Shown one piece after another: positions 37,523-47,128 of a stretch of DNA of 64,000 nucleotides. The stretch covers positions 186,001-250,000 of the forward strand of contig NZ_BPFA01000001.1 of assembly GCF_019655055.1 (NCBI RefSeq), written 5' to 3'. A program made the position numbers and the translations under genes. The notes under the pieces are model-generated. The model did no database searches, was not told the DNA's origin, and saw nothing but the letters and a program-made list of their open reading frames with translations. Every line of letters starts with the position of its first letter. Positions within the stretch are counted from its first letter, which is position 1. This DNA comes from Shewanella sp. MBTL60-112-B2. GTDB lineage: Bacteria > Pseudomonadota > Gammaproteobacteria > Enterobacterales > Shewanellaceae.

Positions 37523-39079
37523 TTAAGGCTCGATAAACCCAGAGTACTTCACTCCTGTTAAGCGAGCCATTTCAATATGCCAGGTGGCTAAATCATCTTT
37601 ATTAAACTGGCTCAGGTCATCGTGACCGCAGGCGCGAGCCATCACTTGCATTAGCTCAACAGAGGCTTGAAAAAAATTGTGTAATTGCTTGGCAGATTTA
37701 TCAATATCGAGCCTTTGACGCAGATCAGACTTTTGAGTGGCAATCCCTGCCGGGCAATTGTTGGTATTACACATTCTAGCTGCCACGCAGCCAATTGACT
37801 GCATTGCACTATTAGATACTGCCACGCCATCTGCGCCTAAGGCCATAGCTTTCACAAAATCTATGGGAGTGCGTATGCCTCCGGTTGCGATTAAAGTGAC
37901 TCGGCCACTTTCGCCTTTTTGGTCAAGGTAACGCCTTGCTCTAGCTATTGCGGGAATCGTTGGTACGCTAATATGGTCGCGAAAAATTTCAGGCGCAGCT
38001 CCGGTTCCACCCCCTCTACCATCGAGTATGATGTAGTCGGCACTGGCGTCGAGGGCGAATTGAATATCGCGCTCGATATGATTGGCACTAAGCTTAAAGC
38101 CGACTGGAATGCCTCCTGATACTTCTCTAACGCGATCGGCAAAACGTTTAAAGTCGGCGCTGCTGGTTAAGTCGGTAAAGGTTGGCGGAGAAATTGCGTC
38201 AACGCCCTCAGGTAAGCCGCGCACTTCAGATATTTTACCGACATTCTTACTCGCTGGTAGGTGGCCGCCGGTCCCCGTTTTAGCGCCTTGGCCTCCCTTA
38301 AAGTGAAAGCTTTGAACTTTACAGAGTAAGGCTTCTTGATAGCCAAACTTAGCGCTGGCTAACTCATAGAAATAATGTGAATTCTCGGCTTGCTCATCGC
38401 TCAACATGCCACCCTCACCCGAGCAGATCCCTGTACCCGCTAATTCGGCGCCGCGAGCGAGTGCAATTTTTGCTTCCTCAGATAATGAACCAAAGCTCAT
38501 ATCGGAGACGAATAATGGGATATCGAGTTTGAGTGGTTTTCTTGCCTGTGGCCCAATAACGAGTTCGGTGGTGACCTCGACATTTTCCATTAAGGGCTTA
38601 GTGGCCATTTGCGCCACCATGAGTTGTAAGTCGTCCCAATGTGGCAGTTGATTGCGCGGCACACCCATGGATGTCATCGGGCCATGGTGGCCGACTTTTG
38701 CTAAGCCTTCTCGAGCCAGCATGTGGATATATTCTAGTGTTGGTTCTTCAGGCGTATTGCGAGCGATGGGAGCAGCTTGACTTGCTGTTGTAGCCTCTTT
38801 CTGTTCTTTTTCCTGAGCACTGTCTTTGCCAATATCATTTGCTGTGAACTGCTTATGCGATCCATCACAGAAGGGCGAGTTCGCCGTGTGCTTACACTGG
38901 CACAGATATGCCTCTTCAGTATTATCGGCAACAAATTGCTGAGGTTTGAAATTGGTTCCAGCATGGGAGCCGTCGCAGAAGGGTTGATTCTTAGTTCGCC
39001 CACAACGGCAGAAATAGTACTCTTTTCCTTGAGTGAGGCTGACTTTAATAGGCTTTATATCTGCGATAATTGGCTTCAT
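37523..39079 (-). CDS. Fusion of two CDGSH iron-sulfur domains with a glutamate-synthase-type FMN domain
   Basis: A 518-residue protein. Two CDGSH-type iron-sulfur motifs lie at the N-terminus: CRCGRTKNQPFCDGSH (about residues 24-39) and CQCKHTANSPFCDGSH (about 60-75). After a charged linker comes a glutamate-synthase large-subunit-like FMN domain (about 120-518) with SDMSFGSLSEEAKIALARG, GEGGM, and GRGGGTGAAPEIFRD for FMN binding. CVAARMCNTNNCPAGIATQ holds the three Cys of a 3Fe-4S cluster. No glutaminase domain is present. Such stand-alone Glts proteins are often called ferredoxin- or FMN-binding glutamate synthases of uncertain reaction; the CDGSH domains may act as built-in electron donors. 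ATG start with GAGG 6 nt upstream. Confidence 0.9.
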   Translation of the reverse strand: MKPIIADIKPIKVSLTQGKEYYFCRCGRTKNQPFCDGSHAGTNFKPQQFVADNTEEAYLCQCKHTANSPFCDGSHKQFTANDIGKDSAQEKEQKEATTASQAAPIARNTPEEPTLEYIHMLAREGLAKVGHHGPMTSMGVPRNQLPHWDDLQLMVAQMATKPLMENVEVTTELVIGPQARKPLKLDIPLFVSDMSFGSLSEEAKIALARGAELAGTGICSGEGGMLSDEQAENSHYFYELASAKFGYQEALLCKVQSFHFKGGQGAKTGTGGHLPASKNVGKISEVRGLPEGVDAISPPTFTDLTSSADFKRFADRVREVSGGIPVGFKLSANHIERDIQFALDASADYIILDGRGGGTGAAPEIFRDHISVPTIPAIARARRYLDQKGESGRVTLIATGGIRTPIDFVKAMALGADGVAVSNSAMQSIGCVAARMCNTNNCPAGIATQKSDLRQRLDIDKSAKQLHNFFQASVELMQVMARACGHDDLSQFNKDDLATWHIEMARLTGVKYSGFIEP

Positions 39080-39549
39080 CCTGCTACCTCAGGCTTAGTT
39101 TCTATAGGTGATTGAATAAAGGATAGTCACAAAATGATGACGCTGAAGGTTTCAGCTTAATCTCTGATGGCAAAAGATTACGGTTGCAGCTCTGTTTATT
39201 GTTTGTATTCAGACTAAGCTCGCAATGGTTATTGCCACAACTCCTGATGTGTCGTTGAGAAGATATTGTTGAGAAGGAACTAGGTGGATAGATAATCGCG
39301 TACCCGGGTCTACCTTTCAGAGCTTCTTTCTGGGCCAATACCGCTAACATCATTAATATTTGCTTAAGCTATCTTGCATGTTTATGGGCTCACGACTAAA
39401 TTTTCTAGCAGAGTTTTTTATCTCTTTTACGAACCGATTGTGTGCTCGCTTCCTATCTATATGTTTTATTCTGAATTTAGACGTTTAGCCATAGCCGAAG
39501 AAAAGCCCACTTGGTTTCATTCACGGGTTTTACATATATAGGTGGTTAA
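39080..39549. other. Intergenic region, 470 bp
   Basis: An open frame on the minus strand (39102-39353) has no ribosome binding site and no recognisable composition, so I read the region as non-coding. It carries the divergent promoters of the CDGSH fusion and the Cys-rich secreted protein. Confidence 0.5.
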
Positions 39550-40050
39550 ATGCGTCAACTACAACACATGTTATTACTTGTCAGTATTGTTTTCTCAACG
39601 ATGCTATCTGCGCAAGCTCCTGAGGGCGCGGCGTCGAAAGAGGCTACAGCGAAAGGTGCTCCATCTAAAGGGGCTCCATCTAAAGGGGCTAAGGATATGC
39701 CAGGTGCAAAGGGGACGTTTGCCTTTAAACCTACTGACTGGATTGCCAATGAAACAACGTGGTGGAAAGACACCGATGGAGTTGCCCCCGGTATTGCAGG
39801 CTGTCATGTAGCCACAGATAAAGAAGGCAAGCTAAACGGTAGAACCTTTGGCGAGGCTTGTCTTGAAAATGGCTTACTAGTGGAATCAAACCCTGCTAAA
39901 GACGTACTGCATAGTCACAGCGATGATACAGGCCATCCAGACTTGTTTGACTGTAATGCTTGGTGTGTCGGTCGCGGAAATAGCAGTGGAATGTGTGTTG
40001 TTGCTCAAGCAGAGCCTTGTGGAGCATCTGCAAGGTGTCAATGTCAGTAA
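39550..40050 (+). CDS. Small secreted Cys-rich protein with a Lys-Gly-Ala-Pro repeat
   Basis: A 166-residue protein with a signal peptide (LLLVSIVFSTMLSAQA, cleavage about residue 22), then a low-complexity stretch in which APSKG occurs twice (ten-base DNA blocks CATCTAAAGG repeat). A mature domain with Trp-rich KGTFAFKPTDWIANETTWWKD follows. Seven Cys lie from the middle to the end (GCHVATD, ACLENG, DCNAWCVG, MCVVAQAEPC, CQCQ). The pattern fits a disulfide-stabilised exported domain. I do not recognise the family. ATG start with AGGTGG 5 nt upstream. Confidence 0.72.
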   Translation: MRQLQHMLLLVSIVFSTMLSAQAPEGAASKEATAKGAPSKGAPSKGAKDMPGAKGTFAFKPTDWIANETTWWKDTDGVAPGIAGCHVATDKEGKLNGRTFGEACLENGLLVESNPAKDVLHSHSDDTGHPDLFDCNAWCVGRGNSSGMCVVAQAEPCGASARCQCQ

Positions 40051-40105
40051 TGCTTTTAAGAGCTATTTCATTGGCATAATTAAAATAATGCTCATGCCAG
40101 TTGAT

Positions 40106-40136
40106 AAAAAACGCAGTCATTGGGCTGCGTTTTTTA
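40106..40136 (+). terminator. Intrinsic terminator
   Basis: AAAACGCAG and CTGCGTTTTT arms around an 8-nt loop, 55 bp after the Cys-rich protein gene. Confidence 0.85.
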
Positions 40137-40258
40137 CTTTCAGCGATAAATTACATACAGTTGTTTGTGAGGCATATACTTAAAATAGTTTCTACAGCAG
40201 TACTTAGTATTGAGCAAGCTTGTTTTAGCCAATTATATTTGTATTAAAAGGTCGCATT

Positions 40259-41311
40259 ATGGATAGATCTACCTTTTCGGTTAAACATCAAGATGAAGGG
40301 CTTTTTGATCTTTACGGTCGTAAGCGGGTACTTAGTTTTATTCTGGTTATCACGCTTATTACCTTTGTTCCCTTAGGGGTTAAAAATATTCTGTTAGGAG
40401 AGTCATTGTTAGGTGGCTTATTGTTGGCTTTTGAACTTAGTTTAGTTGTCGAAGTGATAGGTGTTTTTCGTTTTAAACGTAATATCATCGGTTATAAATT
40501 ACCGCTAACCTTGCTAGCCACATCGATAATCCTGAGCATCGATATTTTTGGAACCTTAGCGACATATTGGGTGTTTCCTGTGGTGACAACCATAGTATTT
40601 ATGGTTCCTAAAAAAATAGCATTGTTATCGAACACTATGATTATTTTGGGCTCTACTATAGCGGTTTTGCCTCACCAAGAGCCCATGGTCACCTTACGCT
40701 TTGTTTTAGCTTTATTTTTTTGCGTTTCTATTTCCCACGTTGTAATTGAAGCTGTGCGGAGGTTACAGCGAAACTTAATTACTTTATCGACTAAAGACTC
40801 GTTAACTGGGGTCTATAATCGCCATCAGATGGACATTAGCTTGCAAGCTGCATCTCAAAGAGCCAAAACGGGGGAGGCTAGCTGTATAGCATTGATTGAC
40901 ATAGACTACTTGAAGAAAGTGAATGACTTTTATGGCCACGATGTTGGCGATAGAGTGATTAAGTCAGTGGCGGAGCTCATCAGCTCACATTGTCGAAAAA
41001 CCGATCTGTTATTTCGCTTAGGTGGGGATGAGTTTTTACTTTTATTCGATGGCATTTGGCAAGAGTGCGCATTAGAGCGATTACAAAGAATAAAAGATGA
41101 AGTTGTTATTGAAGTGGTTAAGGAGTGTCCGCAAACCAAGGGGATTACTTTAAGTACCGGGCTGGCCGAGTCATTAGCTAATGAAGAGAGCGAGCACTGG
41201 GTGAAGCGTGCAGATTTAGCCCTTTATGAAGCTAAGCTCGCGGGGCGGGATCAAATCAAAATCAATGGCTCTCCTAGGTGTTATACCGATGCCGCGGTGA
41301 CAGTTAGCTAA
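40259..41311 (+). CDS. Diguanylate cyclase with an N-terminal membrane domain
   Basis: A 350-residue protein with five or six hydrophobic helices (about residues 25-165) followed by a GGDEF domain (about 180-335). The catalytic motif is RLGGDEFLLLF, the canonical GGDEF form, so c-di-GMP synthesis is expected. Five residues ahead lies RKTD, the RxxD inhibitory site for product feedback. DSLTGVYNRHQMD marks the domain start. No PAS, HAMP or EAL domain; the membrane part is probably a sensor of unknown signal. ATG start with AAAGG 7 nt upstream. Transcribed alone. Confidence 0.9.
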   Translation: MDRSTFSVKHQDEGLFDLYGRKRVLSFILVITLITFVPLGVKNILLGESLLGGLLLAFELSLVVEVIGVFRFKRNIIGYKLPLTLLATSIILSIDIFGTLATYWVFPVVTTIVFMVPKKIALLSNTMIILGSTIAVLPHQEPMVTLRFVLALFFCVSISHVVIEAVRRLQRNLITLSTKDSLTGVYNRHQMDISLQAASQRAKTGEASCIALIDIDYLKKVNDFYGHDVGDRVIKSVAELISSHCRKTDLLFRLGGDEFLLLFDGIWQECALERLQRIKDEVVIEVVKECPQTKGITLSTGLAESLANEESEHWVKRADLALYEAKLAGRDQIKINGSPRCYTDAAVTVS

Positions 41312-41630
41312 TACTTAGTCGTGATGCGTGTGTTATCACTTAGGTTTAAACTTTTAGGTAATTGCTATGTCGATCCCTAGACTGAATTTTAGTTGCTGAA
41401 GTTGCGGAAACTCTCAATATTAGATGCGATATTCTTCTAAACAATGCATTTTGTTAAATCGGCATCACTTCACAATACCCCCACTTGTAAAATTATTGTT
41501 ACTATTCAATGTGTGCCTACATCGCAATTAATAAGATAGTAAACATTGTTGCTTACAATGGTGCTGCTATTGTTAGTGGGGATAAGTTAGATTTTTTATC
41601 ATTTCTAAGTAAATTAATAAGGATATTAAT
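41312..41630. other. Intergenic region, 319 bp
   Basis: AT-rich, no coding sequence or recognised operator. It carries the alkyl-sulfatase promoter and an AAGGA site just before 41631. Confidence 0.5.
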
Positions 41631-43616
41631 ATGAAAAAGACAACTACATCAGCATGGTGTATTGGGGCGATGTTATTGTCGACGGCGCCGAGTTTTGCAA
41701 CTGAATCTGGGCAAGTTGTAGCGCCAAAACCGGCCAGTGAATTTACTAAGGCGGCTAACGAAAAAGTTCTTAATTCACTGCCGTTTAACGATAAAGAAGA
41801 TTTCGACAATGCGACTCGTGGTTTTTTGGCTAAACCTGCTGAACTGACAATTAAAAATAGTGAAGGTCAGGTTGTTTGGGATTTAGAAGAGTATAAACGA
41901 TATATCACCTCAGACAGTGCAGCCCCTGATACTGTAAACCCGAGTTTGTGGCGCAACGCGCAGCTCAATATGGAATATGGTCTGTTCGAAGTCAGGGACG
42001 GCATTTATCAAGTTCGTGGTTATGATTTATCTAATATTACCTTCATTGCTGGAGATAAAGGCTGGATTGTTTTTGATCCCTTGATTACTCCAGAAACCGC
42101 AGCTGCTGCAAAAGAGCTTGTCGACAAACAATTTGGTAAGCGTCCCGTTGTCGCTGTCATTTATAGCCATAGCCATCTTGATCACTTTGGTGGGGTACGC
42201 GGTATTGTCAACGAAGAGGATGTTAAGGCTGGTAAAGTTAAAATTATTGCCTCTGAAGGTTTCACTGAGCATGCGGTATCTGAAAATGTGATAGCAGGTA
42301 ATGTCATGGGGCGACGTGCCGTTTATATGTACGGTGCAATGTTACCTCGTAATGCTCAAGGCGGAGTGAACGGCGGATTGGGCCAAACAACTTCGGCAGG
42401 TACTGGTAGTTTGATTGCTCCTACCGATTATATTACTAAAACGGGTCAGAAAATGACGGTTGATGGTGTTGAAATGGTATTTCAGTTTACGCCAGGCACC
42501 GAAGCACCAACAGAGATGAATACCTACTTTCCTGAGATGAAAGCTTTGTGGATGGCTGAGAACTCAACAAATACCATGCACAACGTATTGACACTGCGCG
42601 GCGCGAAAGTGCGTGACCCATTAATTTGGGCAAGCTACTTAAATGAAACGATTGAGATGTGGGGCAGCGATGCGGATGTTAAGTTTCAGTCGCACCATTG
42701 GCCAGTTTGGGGTTCTGAAAAAATCGTTAGTTACCTCAAGAAGCAGCGTGATATTTACAAGTATATTCATGACCAATCTGTACGCTTAATGAACCAAGGT
42801 TATACCGGGGAAGAGATCTCCGAAATGATTAGTTTGCCTAAATCACTAGAGCAAAACTGGGCGACAAGAGGTTACTACGGCACTTTGAGACATAATAGTC
42901 GTGCGGTTTATCAACGTTATATGGGCTGGTATACCGGTAACCCCTCCGATCTTAATAACCTGCCACCTGTGATGGTTGCTAAGAAGATGATGGCCTATAT
43001 GGGCGGAGAGGCAGAGGTATTAAAAAAAGCTCAGCAAGACTTCGATAAAGGTGAATACCGCTGGACAGCAGAGGTGCTCAAGCACTTAGTGTTTGCTAAC
43101 CCTAACAATACAGCGGCTAAAAATCTGCTAGCAGATAGTTATGAGCAATTGGGTTACCAAGCAGAGTCTGGGCCTTGGCGCTCGGTATACCTGCAAGGAG
43201 CATATGAGTTGCGCAATGGGATCCCGAAAGGCTTAGCGTTAGAAACCGCTTCACCTGATATTATTGCTAACATGCCAGTGGAAATGCTGTTTGATTACCT
43301 AGGTGTACGAATTTTGCCTGAAAAAGCCGAAGGTAAAAACTTAGTGCTTAATCTTAACTTTGCAGATAGCGATGAGAAGTACACTTTAATGGTCGAGAAC
43401 TCGGTGCTTAATTACAGTGATAAGCAGGCAAAAAAGGCCGATGCGACAGCGACCTTGACTAAGGCAACCTTAACTGAGATTCAACTAGGGCAACTTACTT
43501 TCGACCAAGCCGTTAAAGAGGGCAAGATTAAGCTCGTCGGTGACAAAGCCGCATTTGATAGCTTCTTTGGCATGCTCGATAGCTTTGATTTTTGGTTTAA
43601 CATTGTGACGCCATAA
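41631..43616 (+). CDS. Alkyl sulfatase, exported MBL-fold (SdsA/BDS1-like)
   Basis: A 661-residue enzyme with a signal peptide (cleavage after SFA, about residue 23), so probably periplasmic. The MBL domain has YSHSHLDHFGGVRGIV (HxHxDH, about residue 178) and the family's TPGTEAPTEMNTYFPEMKALWMAEN block, written here in two parts: TPGTEAPTEMN and KALWMAEN. A helical dimerisation domain and a C-terminal SCP2-like domain follow, with the hydrophobic substrate side. It hydrolyses primary alkyl sulfates such as dodecyl sulfate to the alcohol and sulfate, allowing use of sulfur or detergents. Length is normal (about 650). Single-gene unit with its own terminator. Confidence 0.9.
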   Translation: MKKTTTSAWCIGAMLLSTAPSFATESGQVVAPKPASEFTKAANEKVLNSLPFNDKEDFDNATRGFLAKPAELTIKNSEGQVVWDLEEYKRYITSDSAAPDTVNPSLWRNAQLNMEYGLFEVRDGIYQVRGYDLSNITFIAGDKGWIVFDPLITPETAAAAKELVDKQFGKRPVVAVIYSHSHLDHFGGVRGIVNEEDVKAGKVKIIASEGFTEHAVSENVIAGNVMGRRAVYMYGAMLPRNAQGGVNGGLGQTTSAGTGSLIAPTDYITKTGQKMTVDGVEMVFQFTPGTEAPTEMNTYFPEMKALWMAENSTNTMHNVLTLRGAKVRDPLIWASYLNETIEMWGSDADVKFQSHHWPVWGSEKIVSYLKKQRDIYKYIHDQSVRLMNQGYTGEEISEMISLPKSLEQNWATRGYYGTLRHNSRAVYQRYMGWYTGNPSDLNNLPPVMVAKKMMAYMGGEAEVLKKAQQDFDKGEYRWTAEVLKHLVFANPNNTAAKNLLADSYEQLGYQAESGPWRSVYLQGAYELRNGIPKGLALETASPDIIANMPVEMLFDYLGVRILPEKAEGKNLVLNLNFADSDEKYTLMVENSVLNYSDKQAKKADATATLTKATLTEIQLGQLTFDQAVKEGKIKLVGDKAAFDSFFGMLDSFDFWFNIVTP

Positions 43617-43644
43617 TTCAGCTTTACCTATGGTTAGCCTAAAA

Positions 43645-43671
43645 AGACGTAGCTATTAGCTGCGTTTTTTT
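43645..43671 (+). terminator. Intrinsic terminator
   Basis: ACGTAGCT-ATT-AGCTGCGT (one mismatch) followed by seven T, 30 bp after the sulfatase gene. Confidence 0.8.
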
Positions 43672-44027
43672 ATGTTTTGAAATAGCCATTCATGTACCTT
43701 GCTTGAAATTAAAGTCATGATTATATAGTGTTTTATTGTGCGGCTTGAGTCAGTGCTATTGCGGCGGGTACTGTTGCCAACTTGTGTGTAATGCCGTGAA
43801 TAATTTTATTTTATTTTGTGGTAATTATTTATATTCCAATTTGAAAAATTGGTGTAAATTAGCGCCACCATATCTAGTTCAACTTGTATTGATAGATAGA
43901 TGCCATAGTCCGATTTAGGTCATAGTTACCTAAGTCATTGTGTTGTTTATTTTGAATACTCTACACCTCCCTAAGCCACCATCTGGCCCAAGATCTTTAG
44001 AGCATTCCGGTTTATAAAGAGATCCCA
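43672..44027. other. Intergenic region, 356 bp
   Basis: AT-rich, with a perfect 7-bp inverted repeat CCAATTT-GAA-AAATTGG (43836-43852) of unknown meaning. A frame starting with ATG lacks a binding site. Nothing further supported. Confidence 0.5.
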
Positions 44028-45065
44028 TTGAATATTCTATTTTTGATGTACCCGTGGTCGACTATCGTGCCTGAAACCGACACCACGCTGCGGTTAATTC
44101 ATGAGTGTGTTGCGAGAGGGCATACTGTTGCAGTCGCAACAACCAGCAACTTGACCATGCGCGACTCCGAAGCTAGTGCATTTTGCCAAGTATTCAATAA
44201 AGAGCAGTCAACGCCAAGCAACCTTGTCTCTTTCTATAAGAAGGCAGAGTTTAAAACCATTCAGTTGCCGCTTGCGGGCTTTGATAGCATTTTTATGCGC
44301 GCTAGCCCGCCGCTTGACCCTATTGCGCTTAACTTTCTCGATTCGGTACGCGATGACGTGTTCATCATGAATGATATCGACGGTTTACGTATCGCCAATA
44401 ATAAGCTGTATACCGCGTCATTTGATGATCCAAATAATACTTTTATTCCGGTTACTCATGTGTCGAAAACACCCGAGTATTTGGAGCAAGTGCTGCGTGA
44501 ATCTAAAACTGAAAAAATGATTATGAAGCCTCTTGATGGTTTTGGTGGTCAAGGTGTGATTCTGGTTGAGAAGGCGGCGCAGAAGAGTTTTCACTCTCTG
44601 CTACAGTTCTACATTAACAGCGGCAAAGGCGGTAACTACGTTATCTTGCAAGAGTATGTCGAGGGCGCAGAAGAGGGCGATGTACGAATTCTGATGCTAA
44701 ATGGTGAGCCTATCGGTGCGATGAAGCGTGTTCCGGCTGAGGGCGAGGTTCGCTCGAACATTCACGCTGGTGGCAGCGTGGTGAAACATACGTTGACGAA
44801 GAAAGAAAGAGAACTGTGCAAACATATTGGACCTAAGCTCGTACGTGATGGCCTATTCTTTGTTGGAATCGACGTTATCAACGAGAAGTTGATTGAAGTT
44901 AACGTACAAAGCCCTGGTGGCATTATGCGTATTAACAAGCTGAATAACGTTAAGTTGCAGAAGAAGGTTATTGATTTTATTGAAAATGTAATCAATGCCA
45001 AAGAAGCGTTAAGTACAAGAAAAACTGAATTTAGAAAGGCGATTGAAGATGCTCAGGTTATCTGA
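44028..45065 (+). CDS. ATP-grasp ligase related to glutathione synthase (GshB-like)
   Basis: A 345-residue ATP-grasp protein. The N-terminal domain starts MNILFLMYPW; the ATP-grasp core has KMIMKPLDGFGGQGVILVEK (ATP lysine and glycine loop), QEYVEGAEEGDVRILMLNGE and the C-terminal FVGIDVINEKLIEVNVQSPG with the metal-binding Glu and Asn. It is close to GshB but not the housekeeping glutathione synthetase, since it is coupled to a metallopeptidase gene. It probably joins an amino acid to a peptide or small molecule. TTG start with AAGAG 6 nt upstream; the N-terminal sequence agrees with GshB-like proteins. First gene of a two-gene operon. Confidence 0.85.
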   Translation: MNILFLMYPWSTIVPETDTTLRLIHECVARGHTVAVATTSNLTMRDSEASAFCQVFNKEQSTPSNLVSFYKKAEFKTIQLPLAGFDSIFMRASPPLDPIALNFLDSVRDDVFIMNDIDGLRIANNKLYTASFDDPNNTFIPVTHVSKTPEYLEQVLRESKTEKMIMKPLDGFGGQGVILVEKAAQKSFHSLLQFYINSGKGGNYVILQEYVEGAEEGDVRILMLNGEPIGAMKRVPAEGEVRSNIHAGGSVVKHTLTKKERELCKHIGPKLVRDGLFFVGIDVINEKLIEVNVQSPGGIMRINKLNNVKLQKKVIDFIENVINAKEALSTRKTEFRKAIEDAQVI

Positions 45066-47028
45066 AAAAGAGTGTATAGCGTTAATTAATAAAGGCGAAT
45101 GCTTCCACGCAGAAGTCGAAGCGGGTTCATTCACGGTTAAGATTGATGAATACTCTCCATTTGTGTGTACCGCTATCCATAATGGTCACAATTTACGAGA
45201 TGAGTTGAAAAACAACTGTCGATTAACGCAGGAGGAGCGCCTTTATGCTGAGGCGCCTTATACCGCAGATATGTTGTCGTCTTTCCCTATCGTATTGATC
45301 GGTAATGATTCGCGCTTTGAATATGACTTGAATCGCCCCAAGGCTCATTCAACTAATTTTAAAACGGCTTGGAAGAAGCCGTTAACCACAAAGCAGCGTA
45401 ATGAAAGCCATGCTAAGCATCAGTCTTTTTACAATGTATTGAGTGCCTTGGTTGCGCGTTTAGAGAAACAATTCAAAAATAGTATTGTATTTGATGTTCA
45501 CTCATACAATTACCAAAAAATTGAAGCAGACACGCCGACCTTTAACATAGGGACTAGCCAGATTGATATCGAGCGCTGGGGTACGACATGCCAGAACTTT
45601 GAGAAGCAATTAAGTAAGATTGAGCTACCTAACCTAGATGTACGCGCCGCAAGAGACGAAGTATTTCAGGGGCGTGGTTACCTTATTGCCCATGTAAACG
45701 CACATTTCGATCATACTTTAGTCTTGCCACTCGAAGTGAAAAAAGTGTTTATGGATGAAACCTCTGGTGAATTATACCCATTGGTTTTAGAAGAGCTTAA
45801 GGCGGGGGTCAAGCAGGCTCTGTCTGAGACTGCGGCTTACTTTATGCGCCGCTTTGGTAAGCGTAAGTCAGTAAGAAATGTCGACTTACTCTCATCAACG
45901 TTACCACCTGAGATTTTATCGCTTGATAAGAGCTTGTTTAAGCTGGCGAGTAACGTTGCGACACTGAAATATATCAACCCGATTAACATTGCCAGCGAAC
46001 GTAAAAAGTTCTTAGCTCGCAAAGGTGCAGAGGCGCCAGAATTTAGTTACAAGCAGCTAAACCTTAATCCGTATCAATTCCGCGAACAGCTATATAAGTT
46101 GCCTGTATCCAATATTATGGACGCCGATATTCAGCAGCTTTATCGCCATGTTATTGATAATTTAGCGACTAAGATTGACCTTTTATGCTCAATAGGTACA
46201 GATGAGTTTGTCTATAACTCGCTTAAATATTACGGCCAGCCAGATAAAGACGATATCGCCAATGCTGAGTTCTTGCTGCGTGCGCCGAATATTGAAGGCG
46301 ATGACGAAGAAGCGATTTATGATTCTGCTTATGCGGTGAAGTCATTCCAACAGCAGGCCGATGACTGGGGACTTAAGTGTAAGGTTGAAAAATCGACCCG
46401 CATCGTCGCTAAAGCGATGGTAAACAATGAGCGTGGCAGCTTGCTAATTAATAAAGATGCTATGTTCACCAGTAAAGAGTTGATTGCATTTGCCTACCAT
46501 GAACTTGGCGTGCACATGCTCACAACGGTCAATGCTCGTCGCCAGAAACTTAGAGTGATGTCACTTGGTTTAGTGGGTAATACTCATACTCAAGAAGGGG
46601 TCGCGATTTATAGCGAATATTGCTCGGGTAACTTAACCTTGAATCGTTTAAAGATTCTGGCTTTGCGAGTAATTGCAGTGAATTTGATGCTTGAACAACG
46701 TGATTTCTCGATGACTTTCCAAACGCTAAAGCGTGAATACGGTCAAACCACAGAGCAGGCCTTTACCTTAACCACCCGCGTTTATCGTGGTGGTGGTTTA
46801 ACCAAAGACTTCCTGTACTTAAAAGGCTTTAGAGATATCGTGAACTTAAGTAAAACCACGCCGCTCGATAACTTGCTTGTGGGTAAAGCGGGCACGCTGG
46901 ACTTGCCGATTATCAGTGAAATGGTTGAGCGAAATATGCTTGAAAAGCCAGTTCCGCTGTTTGAGCTTAAGCATAAATCGACACCTGATACCGCTGTGAT
47001 TGATTATCTGATTTCTGCGATCCGCTAA
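45049..47028 (+). CDS. Flavohemoglobin-expression-modulating QEGLA-motif protein, DUF1704/MATCAP-type metallopeptidase
   Basis: A 659-residue protein. The N-terminal third (about residues 20-250) resembles N-formylglutamate amidohydrolase (FTVKIDEYSPFVCTAIHNGHN, here as FVCTAIHNGHN, and RGYLIAHVNAHFDH). The C-terminal half is a DUF1704 zinc peptidase with YHELGVHMLTTVNARRQKL: HExxxH, as in MATCAP tyrosine carboxypeptidases. THTQEGVAIYSEY is the QEG[LV]A motif of TIGR02421. The family was named from a flavohemoglobin-linked effect; the substrate in bacteria is not known. Start at the ATG at 45049, 9 nt after AAAGG; it overlaps the ATP-grasp gene by 17 bp, so the two are translationally coupled. 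They may modify and trim the same peptide. Confidence 0.85.
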   Translation: MLRLSEKECIALINKGECFHAEVEAGSFTVKIDEYSPFVCTAIHNGHNLRDELKNNCRLTQEERLYAEAPYTADMLSSFPIVLIGNDSRFEYDLNRPKAHSTNFKTAWKKPLTTKQRNESHAKHQSFYNVLSALVARLEKQFKNSIVFDVHSYNYQKIEADTPTFNIGTSQIDIERWGTTCQNFEKQLSKIELPNLDVRAARDEVFQGRGYLIAHVNAHFDHTLVLPLEVKKVFMDETSGELYPLVLEELKAGVKQALSETAAYFMRRFGKRKSVRNVDLLSSTLPPEILSLDKSLFKLASNVATLKYINPINIASERKKFLARKGAEAPEFSYKQLNLNPYQFREQLYKLPVSNIMDADIQQLYRHVIDNLATKIDLLCSIGTDEFVYNSLKYYGQPDKDDIANAEFLLRAPNIEGDDEEAIYDSAYAVKSFQQQADDWGLKCKVEKSTRIVAKAMVNNERGSLLINKDAMFTSKELIAFAYHELGVHMLTTVNARRQKLRVMSLGLVGNTHTQEGVAIYSEYCSGNLTLNRLKILALRVIAVNLMLEQRDFSMTFQTLKREYGQTTEQAFTLTTRVYRGGGLTKDFLYLKGFRDIVNLSKTTPLDNLLVGKAGTLDLPIISEMVERNMLEKPVPLFELKHKSTPDTAVIDYLISAIR

Positions 47029-47060
47029 GCCGAGCTTATTAACGGATACTCAATAAAGAT

Positions 47061-47098
47061 AAAAACGCCTTGCTACTGACTTAGCAAGGCGTTTTTTT
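47061..47098 (+). terminator. Intrinsic terminator of the ATP-grasp/QEGLA operon
   Basis: AACGCCTTGCTA and TAGCAAGGCGTT form a 12-bp stem with a 6-nt loop, then seven T. Confidence 0.93.
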
Positions 47099-47128
47099 AT
47101 CTATGACAGTACAAGCTAAGACGGAAAA

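Noticed and set aside
39102..39353. Open frame of 83 codons on the minus strand
   Set aside because: No ribosome binding site, odd composition, and it sits in a divergent promoter region.
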